DNA from: Acholoe squamosa
Taxonomy: Eukaryota > Annelida > Polychaeta > Phyllodocida > Polynoidae
DNA length: 64,000 nt
Reading direction: 5' to 3'
NCBI GenBank assembly: GCA_949317995.1
Contig: OX439041.1
Span: forward strand, 14,105,501 to 14,169,500
Notes under the pieces: model-generated
Told to the model about the DNA's origin: nothing
Databases searched by the model: none
Seen by the model: the letters and a program-made list of their open reading frames with translations, nothing else
Part shown: piece after piece, positions 9,782 to 19,818 of the stretch
How the letters are laid out: every line of letters begins with the position of its first letter
Numbering within the stretch: position 1 is the first letter of the stretch
Translations under genes and position numbers: made by a program

Positions 9782-10976
9782 GATCCCGTATCGTAGCCTT
9801 CCTCTTAAGAAGAAGTTAATATGTGAACAGGAAATACAAAAGCAGTTGGACCTAGGGGTCATCATGCCTAGCTCGAGTCCCTGGTCCAGCCCTGTTTGTA
9901 TGACCACAAAAAAAGACGGTACTATCCGCTTTTGCGTCGACTACCGAAAACTAAACGGTATGACAAAGAAAAACTCGAATCCCCTCCCAATGATAGATGA
10001 GACTTTAGATAGTTTGGGTGGGAACCAATGGTTCTGTACCTTGGATTTGCAATCAGGGTATTGGCAGATACTGATGCACCCCGATGACATGGAGAAAACA
10101 GCGTTCTCTAGTCATATGGGGCTATTCGGGTATAATGTCTTGCCCTTCGGATTGTGTAATGCCCCTGCTACATTAGAGGCCATGATGGAATCCCTGTTGA
10201 GTGACCTTCTGTGGAGGAAGTGCTTGGTCTACTTGGACGACGTTGTCGTGTTCGGCAAGTCGTTTAAGGAATGCCATGCAAATCTGCAGCTGGTACTCGA
10301 CCAGATCCTATCCAACGGTCTAAAACTTAAACCCAAGAAATGTAATTTGTTTAAGAAAACAATTACATACCTGGGAAGGATCATCACCCCTAACGGAGTT
10401 AGAGCGGATCCGGAAAAGCTGGAAGCTGTGGAAAATTGGGAGCGACCATTTCTGGGATTTTGTTCCTATTACCGTGATTTCATTCCGAATTACTCTCGTG
10501 TAAGCTTCCCAATGCAATGCTCAGCTCACTGGACCCCGGGTAGGGCACGGGACCCATTCCCATGGACCAGCGAGCAAGAAGAATCTTTTAATAAAATAAA
10601 GGATTTGTTTAGAAACACACCCGTATTGAAATATCCCACTCCCGAGGGACATTTCATATTAGACACAGATGCGAGCAATGATGCCATTGGGGCAGCACTC
10701 TCTCAGGTCCAGAACGGAGTCGAGGTCCCATTGGCCTTCGCTAGCAACACGCTAAGCAAGACCCAGCGTAACTATTGTACCACTAAACGAGAGCTCCTCG
10801 CGGTAGTGGTGTATACAAAGAAGTTTAAGCATTTCCTATGGGGAACTGACTTTACTTTACGAACCGACCATTCATCTCTGAGATGGCTCCTTAACTTTAA
10901 GGACGCCGAAGGGGTGATTGCACCTATCCGAATTCGGATTGGAGCATACACAAATAGAGCACCGACCTGGTGCTAA
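9765..10976 (+). pseudogene. pol: gypsy pol, RT and RNase H (copy 2)
   Basis: RT with FCVDYRKLN, LPFGLCNAPAT and catalytic YLDD, then RNase H (ILDTDAS). Unlike copy 1 the codon at 10,860-10,862 is CGA, so the frame stays open to 10,976. The last 20 or so codons are out of frame after the shared RNase H deletion at about 10,921. The in-frame loss after NWERP is also shared. The RT core looks intact, but RNase H lacks its C-terminal helix region in this frame. Confidence 0.88.
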
Positions 10977-11265
10977 ACATTTCAATGCGGATGCCTTGTC
11001 GAGGCGACCCGTCCGAAAGTGCCAGAATGCCACTTGTGAAGACTGCGGGGCCCACAATGCTGTGGTAGCCGGGTTGGTATTTAACTATACCACCCCCCGA
11101 ATCCCCTGGGAGGAGGCTGTGTGCAGCTATCTCGATTGGTCCCCGGAGACCATCAAGAAGTTCCAACAGTCCGATCCCACCACTACGCGCATAATGGAAT
11201 ACTTAAGGACAGGTATTAAGCCGGCAAGGCCGATGTCTGGCTACATCTGGGTGTCCCCCTTATGA
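10922..11265 (+). pseudogene. pol: gypsy pol, RNase H C-terminus (copy 2)
   Basis: Frame-shifted continuation of RNase H (HLSEFGLEHTQIEH, NADALSRRP) and the Cys/His-containing connection (CQNATCEDCGAH), then the integrase deletion and TGA at 11,263-11,265. No difference from copy 1 noticed in this stretch. Confidence 0.8.
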
Positions 11266-11942
11266 TGCACAGTGACCAAGGGAGAGAGTTTGAGTCAGAG
11301 CTATGGCAGGAAATGTGTCATTACCTAGCCATCTGCAAGACCCGAACCAATCCATACCGACCACAGTCGGATGGACGGGTAGAAAGGTTCAATAGAACTT
11401 TGATACAAGTGCTAAAGCCCCTGGTTAATACCCACCAGGACGACTGGGATGAGCAGTGTGAGTTCGTGGTACATGCCTACAACAACACTGTTCATTCATC
11501 TACTAATTGTACTCCAAACATGCTAGTGTTCGGCGAGGACATCATAATGCCCGCCGACTTAGTGTATGGAGTGGTTGGGATAGACCCGGAGGTGCCCTGC
11601 ATCGTGTTGTTTGTAGAGTCGTTAAGGGACAGATTCAAACAGCTGTTGAAAAGTGCAAAATGGCAGAAGGTGGGTTATGATACCAATGCTAAAAGAATTT
11701 GTTTTAATGTTGGAGACAAAGTACTAAGGTACTACGAGCCACTAGAACGGTTGAAGCTCGTGACGCCTTGGGAAGGTCCATTTAAAATTATACACATCAT
11801 CTCCGAGTCCACGGTGATGATGGAGGACTGCCTTACTGGTAGGAAATGGAAGACGAATGTCGGAAAACTTCGGCCCTGGAAAGGACGTGAAAAGGCGGAG
11901 AGGGAGTTTGGTTACCATCCACCTGAGCCTGCGCCGAGTTAG
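11250..11942 (+). pseudogene. pol: gypsy integrase, truncated (copy 2)
   Basis: Contains HSDQGREFES (second catalytic Asp) and RVERFNRT (catalytic Glu), but the zinc domain and first Asp are deleted at the same junction as in copy 1. Gln to Arg before VERFNRT and Arg to Gly in the NVxKLRPW segment are the visible differences. Ends in TAG 11,940-11,942. Confidence 0.87.
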
Positions 11943-12194
11943 CCCAGCGTGGTGGTACCCGAGAAACGCCCTAGAGGCCGGCCGAGGAAAGTGCTGGAAG
12001 CAGGAGGGGTTATTAAAAAGAAGACGACTGTCAGGAAACGGCCTAATTGTAAGAAATGGAAGAAAGTCTTGCTGAGTGAAGGCATTACGTATGGGAAAGG
12101 TCTCGCCGTGGCTAGGCGGGACCCAGAGAAGGCCGTATGTAAAGCCGGGAAAAATAAGATGCTAACCGAAGGCGTTAGACGCAGTCCCGGTTGA
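11943..12194 (+). CDS. AT-hook tail after amber stop (copy 2)
   Basis: Same frame as integrase after TAG. Basic peptide with KRPRGRPRK followed by many Lys/Arg residues, TGA at 12,192-12,194. It differs from copy 1 by Pro to Leu right after the AT-hook. See the entry at 4,259 for the alternatives. Confidence 0.53.
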   Translation, partial: PSVVVPEKRPRGRPRKVLEAGGVIKKKTTVRKRPNCKKWKKVLLSEGITYGKGLAVARRDPEKAVCKAGKNKMLTEGVRRSPG

Positions 12195-12234
12195 GGTCTG
12201 CTGTTACCTAACTCAGTACACAACGAGCTGCTGC

Positions 12235-12664
12235 GTGTTGTCCGCCGTAGGCGAATAACATACGTTCCACGGCTAGGGATGCCGAACGCGCGCTCCCCGG
12301 GTAGCTGTATCCCGTGAGCGGCAGACAGATTAACCGGTACATTCGCTTAATAGTATTGTATATACCGCCAAGCTCCAGACGATAGCATGCCGAGTCGAAT
12401 GTTAGTTCCGATCTAGACCGCTAGGTGGCGCCGCGGGTGCGGCGGGAAAGCGCAGAACTAGGTCACCGGATAGCCCATTGCGGGATCTCGCGAGACTAGA
12501 GCAGACTCGTGGCGGTAAGACGTCACCTGTTTCGCTCCAGTTATTGCTTGGCCTCCGGCAGCCTTTAGCTGCGTGGATTGTACTCCCCACCTTTGTTGGA
12601 TGAATCCTTCGGGAGGAGTCCAACACAGTTGCCATTTTTTTAAATTGGAAGTTGTCCCACTGTG
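12235..12664 (+). other. GC-rich leader of an unidentified element
   Basis: Begins exactly where gypsy homology ends. CpG-rich, no long open frame. Contains CCGCTAGGTGGCGCC (12,418-12,432), which fits the classic CTCF consensus core CCGCNNGGNGGC. Probably the 5' untranslated or regulatory part of the ORFs that follow. Confidence 0.4.
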
Positions 12665-13408
12665 ATGACACAGGGGACGATTGACGCCGCGTGTCAAACC
12701 GCCAACGTTCAGTTGGAGGAAGGCAAGGACCCGACGGTCTCGTCTCGGATTGAGGAGAGTATGGACTCCTCAACAGCGGTTCCTGCAAGGGAATCCAAAG
12801 TCGACGAGGCTGCTCGCACTCTCTCTGGGATGTCGACCGAGGTCACAGACAGAGAGAGGATGCCTCCTCCTCCTCCTCGCCCGGAACCATCGTCTACAGC
12901 AACGGCTCCGGGTCGCCCGATTGATGTCTTGGACATTCCGCTGTATCCCCTGGGATTCAGAACACGCATTGAACGCCTGGCCCACGTGGACGAGGAGGAA
13001 GGTGTTGTGTACACTTCTTGGGGGACCTCCATCCCCATACATCCTGCCATGTTCGGATGCGGTCCCCTAGCGGAAACGCCCGTCCAGCTCGAGAACATCC
13101 CAGACGATTTTAAAACTCTGGTGATGGACTCGTGCACGGACGAGTTGGCAGAGAGCATGCCGGTCTCCTGGCTCCGCAACTGCAAAAAGTTGGCGGAGGC
13201 TATGGCGGTCAACGAGAGCTTGGCCCGAGCTGTGCTGTTTTCCGAAGGCATTACCCGGAAGGCCGGCCAGCTAAGAGAGTCTGAATCCGACATGGATACA
13301 GACTCCACCGTCACACAGTCATTGCTGGAATCCGGACGGGTCAAGCGATTGAGCCGTAAGCCAGCACCGAAGGGTCCTCTCACCGAGTCTGATCTTGAAG
13401 GGGACTAA
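12665..13408 (+). CDS. Unknown protein, Pro-rich N-terminus, ORF A
   Basis: 247 codons from ATG 12,665 to TAA 13,408. Acidic and Ser/Thr-rich N-terminus, a short poly-Pro run (about residues 62-70), then a denser, probably folded region of about 110 residues containing FGCGPLAETPVQLENIPDDF and Trp/Cys residues, then an acidic tail. I do not recognise the family. Base composition is more GC-rich than the flanking host DNA and like the neighbouring ORF B. It may be a retroelement ORF1/Gag or a gene fragment captured with the gypsy sequence. Confidence 0.5.
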   Translation: MTQGTIDAACQTANVQLEEGKDPTVSSRIEESMDSSTAVPARESKVDEAARTLSGMSTEVTDRERMPPPPPRPEPSSTATAPGRPIDVLDIPLYPLGFRTRIERLAHVDEEEGVVYTSWGTSIPIHPAMFGCGPLAETPVQLENIPDDFKTLVMDSCTDELAESMPVSWLRNCKKLAEAMAVNESLARAVLFSEGITRKAGQLRESESDMDTDSTVTQSLLESGRVKRLSRKPAPKGPLTESDLEGD

Positions 13409-13454
13409 TGGAGGTCCAGCTATGGCCACCAGTGCCTCCAAAAGAACCCCCGCA

Positions 13455-13519
13455 GACTGATCCTTAAGCCCTTCGGGTAATAAGGATCAGCCAAGACCAG
13501 CTAACCTAGCTGATCATCG
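13455..13519 (+). other. Two consecutive DNA/RNA hairpins between ORF A and ORF B
   Basis: CTGATCCTTA pairs with TAAGGATCAG (about 13,457-13,490) around a CCC-TTC-GGG inner stem. Right after it CAGCTA pairs with TAGCTG. Both lie between the ORF A stop and the ORF B start. Could affect translation or RNA processing; function not known. Confidence 0.5.
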
Positions 13520-13549
13520 CCAGTCGGACAACAAGTCTCGGCTTTGGAC

Positions 13550-14554
13550 ATGCCTGGCAACCAGACCCATCGGGTGGCCAGCCAGGCAGCCGTTCTAACC
13601 CCACCTCCAGCACCTACACAGCACCCCCCGAGTGAAGCCACTGGCAGTCCGGATGACTGGAGCACCTTCTTTGGTGCCCCATCCGGATACAGTGCATGGT
13701 GGGCCAGTGAAGGATCGTCCGGCAAGCGCCCCACGTACAGTGAATATGCGGCGAAGTTCCCTGCAATGGGACCAGCGGGACCCGAATCACAGGTCCTTAC
13801 CCCCTTGGGCAGAGCCAAGGCTCGGGGTAGAGGCCGTGGTGGCATTGAGTCCACCCGAGCCCCCCCGAGTGGCGGCCGAGGCCGAGGAGGCACCACTGTT
13901 GAGGGTCCCTCGGTCCCTCCAGCAGGCGCTTCGCCTGTCACTGTGCAGGCTGCAGCACCTCCTCCAGCTATAGTCCCACCAGCGGCCCCTCGGGTGCCCG
14001 TTATGGGATGAATAGCCAGCACCCTGTCAGGTCTTCAGGATCCGAACACGTTCGTCGACCACCGCGACGTTCGTACTGCCGAGATCCAGAACAACCTGAT
14101 GGCAGAATGGCGGGCACTTCATCGCCAGAAGTCTGTTGACTACTGGCGGAGTATGACTGAAGCCACCTTCAATCTGGTTTACGAAATCCAGAAGAGGGAG
14201 GAAGAGAAGATCCGGCAGCAGGAGAAGAAGAAGGTCGAGGAGGCCCTTCAATCCTGCCGGCGGCAGCAGTTGGAAGCTGAAAAGCTTAAGGAGTTCCACC
14301 ACGCTGAGAACGCCGGGTACATCCACAGGTACAAGGAGGCTGACCTTAAGTTGTTCCTCTGCTTCGGTAAGCACCTGGACGAATGGGATGGCTCCGCGTC
14401 GTCTCTGTCCATCGCTTCGGGTGCTCCAGCCGAGGCAGTTGACAGTCCCTCTGAGGGGATGGGTGCGCTGAGCTTGCTCAGCGAGTCCTTCACCGAGACC
14501 CCTAAGCTGCTAACTACCAGTAGCAGCAGCAGGGCGACTGCAGATTGCTGCTAG
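13550..14554 (+). pseudogene. Unknown protein with RG-rich segment and coiled coil, ORF B (one in-frame stop)
   Basis: A single frame from ATG 13,550 with one TGA at 14,009-14,011, then open to 14,554. The N-terminal half has a Pro-rich stretch, a Trp/Tyr-rich block (DDWSTFFGAPSGY) and Arg-Gly motifs (ARGRGRGG, GGRGRGG) typical of RNA binding. The second half is a Glu/Lys/Arg coiled coil (EIQKREEEKIRQQEKKK) followed by a Ser-rich tail. The last codons are already gypsy gag sequence (from 14,541), so the natural C-terminus is lost. A short pattern (E-x-D-x-x-x-F-x-x-F-G) near the coiled coil also occurs in the ORF at 33,158-33,625; possible relationship, weak. Confidence 0.5.
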
Positions 14555-15164
14555 GAATGCCTGGAAGGAAGGTATAACACTGCATGGTGTATTTAATGGC
14601 ATAGATATGGCTGTGAAGAAACGAACGATGTTGGCTGGAGACATCCCGAACAGCACGGGATCGACTCCAGTGTCATCCGTAGTTCAGCGATCCGAGGTAG
14701 ACTGTACCCCGGATGACTTTGAACTTATAGACATCGAGCAAGAGGACGGTACCTTTTGCTCGATGCAGCTTAGGAAAAACACTTCAGGTAGGAAGTATAT
14801 TCCAAGGAAGGCGTTTAGTAAATCTAAGGATTCTAAATCGCCATCCGAGGTCAGGGGTGACTCGAAAGCTGGTAGCAAAGCTACTAAGCCCTCTGACAGC
14901 GCTAATAAAGCGAGGGGTCAATCTCCTGATATGACCAAACTGATGGAGGAGATGTGTAAAAAGATTACAGATGCCCTTCAAGCCAGTCGGCAGAGACCCA
15001 GAGTGGACCGCCGGACGCTTAAGTGTTTCAGGTGTCAACGCATGGGACACTATTCATCCGAGTGTACTGCTGCAAAGCCAGTAATGGTGGCTTTCTATGA
15101 AGCCGAAGTCGATGGCGAGGATAGCCAGAATACTACGGATTCCCTGGATAGGCTGGGAAACTAG
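14541..15164 (+). pseudogene. gag: gypsy gag C-terminal part (copy 3)
   Basis: Gag linker and CCHC zinc knuckle (CFRCQRMGHYSSEC, about 15,026-15,067), ending at TAG 15,162-15,164. The frame is open, but the 5' two thirds of gag are missing, so it is a fragment. It differs from copies 1 and 2 in the last residues before the stop. Confidence 0.85.
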
Positions 15165-16012
15165 TGGGGGTTGTATCCACTGCATTGGGTATAACCCCAA
15201 GAGTGAACGAATGCCAAAAAGCCATCGGGGGTAACCCGGTGGAAGATTTCGAATCAAATTCACCTGGAGGCCGGTTGGCTGTGGGTGCGCACCCCTGCAC
15301 TACGGCCGGGGCCATGGACCCTAGTGCTTATGTGTACGGTGGCAAGCATATGGAGGTGAGTGGCCGCACTGGGGGAGAGGAAGGATGGATCAAGGAGTTC
15401 ATTCGAGTGTGTGGGACACACCTTCCCCCAAGTCATCCGTGCCTGGAGTTTTTGAGAGGGCTCGGATTGAATCTTGGCGATTCGGGAGACTTTCACCAGT
15501 TTACCAGCAACCCATCCCCTTTGGGGAGGAGACAGTGGTATGTACCAATATCTGTGGAAGGCTGGGTAGGAGAAATCTTAGTGGATACTGGAGCTAGCCA
15601 TTCCTGTGTGTCCATAAGATTCTTCGACTCGGTGGCCAGCAGTCATGAGAACCTCAAAACGGGGGTAAATGCTTGCACGGCCGACGGAAGCAGTATGCAG
15701 ACTTTTGGTAGGACGTTTATGCCTATCCGTATAGGAGGCAAAGAGTTTGTTCTCTCGCCGACTATAGCAGAGGTTAGTGATGAAGGAATCCTCGGATTGG
15801 ACTTTGCAAGCTTGTACGGGGCTGTCTTGGACCCAAGGGATGGTATGATGAGTATTCGGAATCCGTATGGCTTGCATGTCCAGTGCGTTTTAAGACAGGT
15901 GTCTTCGGTAGCATTGGTTATACACACGGTGAAGATCACTCCGGGTACCACTTGCGATGTCCTTTGTGGCGGATCAATGGCCCAGAAGGGTGAAACAGGA
16001 GTCTTTGAACCC
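14541..16012 (+). mobile_element. Ty3/gypsy internal fragment, copy 3
   Basis: Matches copy 1 positions 251-1,722 at a constant offset of 14,290 with no indels but clearly more substitutions than copies 1 and 2 show between them. Truncated at both ends: starts inside gag and stops inside the region after protease, with no LTR. The two junctions look like recombination or deletion breakpoints. Confidence 0.9.
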
Positions 16013-16048
16013 CATTTTGATATTGTTGATGCTCCAATATGCATATAA
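15125..16048 (+). pseudogene. pol: gypsy protease segment (copy 3), truncated
   Basis: Aspartic protease with DTGAS (about 15,584-15,598) in the -1 frame relative to gag. Gypsy homology ends at 16,012; the last dozen codons to TAA 16,048 are flanking sequence. RT and all downstream domains are absent. Confidence 0.82.
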
Positions 16049-18062
16049 CAGCAGTATAACACTTGAATTATCACTTATTCGAACTCAAAACAAGATGTAT
16101 CTAGCTGTAATCATGACATACTGAAATAACTTGTAGAGGCACAAATCTCTATGTATGACACATTATTATCCTTCTATCTATTTTGCTTTAAGTGTGTTTG
16201 TCTGTACTTACTATGTTAATAACCTGTTGTGTGAATATTGCCAGCCCCTATTTATTCTCCATCTCCTTATTGTGTTCATATTGACATTTGTCAAGATCTA
16301 TGATATCATTGTACTGTTTCATTTGTGACTTTCCTTTGAAAAATCAGTAAAAAACTTGGTCTGCTCTATAGCATTATTTAAATGAACATAGCAGTTCATT
16401 AATGCAATGAGCAAGTAAAAAAAAAAGTGTGGATGCCTCAAGTTAAAAGTCACATGGTCAGTGATGTGCAGGCATTTAGGTGGTGTTTGCTGTCTCAATG
16501 CTTCCCAAGTACAGGAAGATGAAAATTAACTGAGGTCCTGAACATGTGAGGAGCTCCAACATAGTGAAAAACATATTCTAGCCAAATCTTCCACTGACAC
16601 CACCAATAGAAACTTTAGTTCCTACAACATCAGGTCAAACGACATGTTTATCACTGATGTGATGAAACAAATTTGTAGAAAATGTGTCCATTTATGTCAC
16701 AATTCCATAATTATCCCCAATTTTATCAGTACCGTTCCCTGGTATGAAATGCATTCATGCATAATGGGTATGATTTGCTACTCAGGAGAAAATGTAATAG
16801 CACATGTATGATACACATATTTATGCAACATATTGGTTAATCTTTGAACATTATTAACATAATTAGGATGCAACAGTGTCAGTTTGAGCTATGAAGGTAT
16901 AATGCAATGCTATGTAGATGTAACCAGATTCATGTTTGACACTTTTCTGAGTTTATAAGTTATGCATTGCTATGCTGAAAAATCAATAGAATGTGTCACT
17001 AGGCAAACAGTCAACTTGTAAAACCAAAAGTAGTGCTTATGAATTCCTTTTGTTGCTTGAAGGAGTTTTAATTGCTCATATCTCAATTTCTAGAGAAAAG
17101 AAAGCGTCCTCCCTTGGTTACTATGGTAACAAAGGTAATTTGCATAAATTTCAATGAAGCACACAGAGGACACTCCATGACTTTTAGGATAACAATAAGC
17201 ATGCTAAATAGAACCATTCCAGAAATTTTCAGCTTTACATTATTTTATTCCAGGGAAAAAACTTGAAGGGAAACACTACTATATTTTCATGTGAGCATGT
17301 TTTGATTACTTTTATGTCAAATAAAAAGATTCTGGCATGGTTATTGAAAAATGTGTCACTATAGAGTGGAGCAGCAGGTTTAACTAGTAACAATGGTCAT
17401 AATACATTAATGCGCACTGCATGCTTTTAAGGGTTAACGCGTGCTCCTTCAAATGTAAGTTTTTCCTTCCCTTCTTGTGGTTAGTTAACACTAAAAATCC
17501 AATAGGTCGTATATCTATTATTAGAGTGCATAAGGCGCTCCTTTTACGCAAGGAATTAGAGTAGATATAGGAATGCCTGCTTCCATTGGCTATGTCCTAA
17601 GTAGATGAAAAAATAAGGCTAGGCAACCTTCCCAAAACTACGCAGCTATTCAGAAGTTATTATTAGCCCTTTGGCAAATTATGAGGTTCTAGCATCATGG
17701 ACCATTCCATTTCCATGTTGCCTTATTTTGGTAGATTTTATATTGAACAAAAATATTCAGGTGTACTTATGAACACATCTTAAGAGGAAACAGGAAACCC
17801 ATCTGATTCAACCTAGTACGTCACAATAAACTAAATGCATTACTGCATTAGTTATGCATATAGGTTGTTGCAAAACATGTTTATCATGGGGAAAAAAAGT
17901 GCAACATTATCATATTGTGTGGTATAGCTCAGTAGGGTTATATAGTGCTTATTATCAATAGAAATCTTCAAATATTGTCAGATCAAACTTATTAGGCCAA
18001 ATATGATGGCGTACATTCAATAGCTTGATTAGGAATACTGTTTACATAATTCTTGTGGATAC
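16013..18062 (+). other. AT-rich non-coding DNA
   Basis: No credible gene on either strand. Short ORFs lack codon structure and recognisable motifs. I see no transposon ends. Confidence 0.6.
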
Positions 18063-18290
18063 TAAACAATTCATGTGGATACTGGACAATTCTTGCAGAT
18101 ACTGGACAATTCTTGCTTCTGTATCTGCAACAATCCTCCTGTTTTCACAGAAATCTTCCTGTACCCACAGGCATCTTCCTGTATCTTTAGGAATCTTTCT
18201 GTACCCGCAGGAATCTTCCTGTACTCGCAGGAATCTTCCTGTACCCGCAGGAATGTGCCTGCAGTAATGTTCTTGTATCTGTAGGAATAT
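18063..18290 (+). repeat. Minisatellites: ~21-bp triplicate, then 20-bp tandem array
   Basis: Three copies of a ~21-bp unit like ACAATTCTTGCAGATACTGG (18,066-18,120), then six near-perfect 20-bp units of GAATCTTCCTGTACCCGCAG (18,131-18,250) and degenerate ones to 18,290. ORFs across this block are products of the repeat. Confidence 0.85.
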
Positions 18291-18523
18291 TTTTTTGCAT
18301 GAAAAAAAACCCTTTTTCTTATGTCTATTAGGGCTCCGTATTTGAGTCATGTCAGTGGACACATTATGACATTCTTTTTGGGGGTTAGCAGGATTGATCT
18401 GTACATACATAGTTGATCTATTGCTACGGCATGGGCTATGTCAGAGAGGTTTGCTGTATACCCTTATACTGACGGACGCCATGCAGGGCCATACCTTGAA
18501 AAAATTCAACCTGAACTTTTTTT

Positions 18524-18529
18524 ATCCCC
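18524..18529 (+). repeat. Target-site duplication, left copy
   Basis: ATCCCC immediately before the left terminal inverted repeat; repeated at 19,819-19,824 right after the other end. A 6-bp duplication is the hallmark of Polinton/Maverick integration. Confidence 0.85.
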
Positions 18530-18922
18530 AGTAGTATAGTATGTATCGGAATGGGACTATAGCTAATCTAAGGACACCCTTAAAACTTCAGGGGTCACAC
18601 CTAGCCTAATATGCGAGGTACTACGGCGCCTACCTACCTACCTGTCTATGCATCACAGGAAAATACCACAGGTAAGTAGATTAAGACTAAGAAAATCAAC
18701 AAGTTAATCCCCCTTCCTCCTGCTCCTCTTGTCACCACGAGACAACACTTTGATGATCTAAGTTAAACCCTCCTGCAGTGAACGGTGGGTGACAAACAGA
18801 TAGCCTACCGAGGAAGAATCCCTGTGACTATGTGAATCACAGCCTTTAAGTCTTTTATCTTTTCCCTCTGGGACCGACCACACTTATTGATCTAAGGGAT
18901 CCGTGCCTACAGCAAAAGGCAG

Positions 18923-19384
18923 GTGGTTAAAACAACGGTTGTTCATAAAGGACTCATTTCTAATCGGACATTCGATTCATTGAAAGAGTGTTTCAAAGAT
19001 GTTCTGGAGAGAGACCGATGTCTTCACAGACAGATCGATAGGACTATAACAATTTCACAGTCAGAAAACCTGTCCTCTCATCAAAAGACAGTATATGTTA
19101 GAATCTACTAACGCTTTAATAATTCTTATGAGGAAAACTCAGACTTTTTACGGGATATCTGTTGTCATAACTCTGAGAGAATATTCAACACCTTCTGTCA
19201 AGAGTGCTTAGATTGTGTGCTCTGTAAAGAGTTTCATTTTGAAAATATACAGAACGCTCTACTGAGAAGCGTCATGTCCGCACAAACTAAATGGCATACT
19301 TGGTATTATACTTCGGCGGATTTCTATTGTTGTTTAGATGAATTGTGGACAGGGCGTATGACTCACACCATTCCTTCATTTTGA
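18923..19384 (+). pseudogene. Unknown ORF inside the 1.3-kb element, one in-frame stop
   Basis: One frame interrupted by TAA at 19,109-19,111 and otherwise open to TGA 19,382-19,384. The second half is Cys-rich (CCHNSERIFNTFCQECLDCV) and Trp/Tyr-rich. I do not recognise a family. It has the same place relative to the right terminus as the BIR-like ORF at 57,486-57,860 in the large element, so it may be the corresponding accessory gene, but I see no convincing alignment. Confidence 0.4.
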
Positions 19385-19539
19385 AAGAACGCTTGCATAA
19401 AAACCATATACAAAGGTTACACTATGTACAGTCTTGATTATGATTAAAGATGAATGTATATATTTATATTTTTGATAAAATAAAATATAAAAAAATGAAA
19501 TGCATTTGATATATCTCATTTACATAATTAGCCACGCCC

Positions 19540-19770
19540 CTTTGTTTACAAACAAGGGACCACGTGGCTACACCATGTGTTGTTGTTTACAAACACAGGG
19601 TCACATGACCGCATTAATCCCCTAATTAGGTCATGTTACCATGGTTACCAGAATGCTGGCCTCTGATTGGCTGAGCGGTGGTTGCTAATCCCCTAAGTAG
19701 GTCAAGTTGCCATGATTACGGGTCACGTGACCAAATGCAGGCCTCTGATTGGCTGCATGCCCAGTGAGTA
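19540..19770 (+). promoter_or_regulatory. Subterminal CCAAT and E-box modules of the 1.3-kb element
   Basis: CTCTGATTGG (inverted CCAAT box, 19,661-19,670 and 19,743-19,752), GGTCACGTGACC (19,721-19,732) and GGTCACATGACC (19,599-19,610), spaced within 170 bp. The same combination stands at the right end of the large element. Confidence 0.6.
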
Positions 19771-19818
19771 ATATCCTTTGATTAGCTATAGTCCGGTTCT
19801 GATACATACTATACTACT

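Larger units (their letters stand above)
5734..12234 (+). mobile_element. Ty3/gypsy LTR retrotransposon, copy 2 (5' LTR to integrase tail, no 3' LTR)
   Basis: The most complete copy of the family: LTR, primer site, leader ORF, gag, protease, RT-RNase H, truncated integrase and AT-hook tail. Homology to copy 1 stops at 12,234, where a GC-rich unrelated segment begins. The protease/RT frameshift, RNase H deletion and integrase deletion are as in copy 1, so the two copies descend from one already defective element. Coding frames are otherwise open, consistent with recent inactivation. Confidence 0.9.
18530..19818 (+). mobile_element. Polinton/Maverick-like non-autonomous element, 1,289 bp
   Basis: The left end AGTAGTATAGTATGTATC and the right end GATACATACTATACTACT are perfect reverse complements. 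The similarity extends inward to about 44 bp with four mismatches (18,530-18,573 against 19,775-19,818). It is flanked by the 6-bp duplication ATCCCC. It contains no polymerase, integrase or capsid gene, only an interrupted ORF at 18,923-19,384, so it must have been moved in trans. Its right terminus (19,750-19,818, plus CCAAT and E-box modules upstream) matches the terminus at 58,361-58,424. Polintons have AG-starting inverted repeats and 6-bp duplications; that part is established knowledge, the assignment is inference. Confidence 0.85.

Noticed and set aside
17072..17266. Small ORF in the AT-rich region
   Set aside because: No motif, no codon bias, no splice or promoter context.
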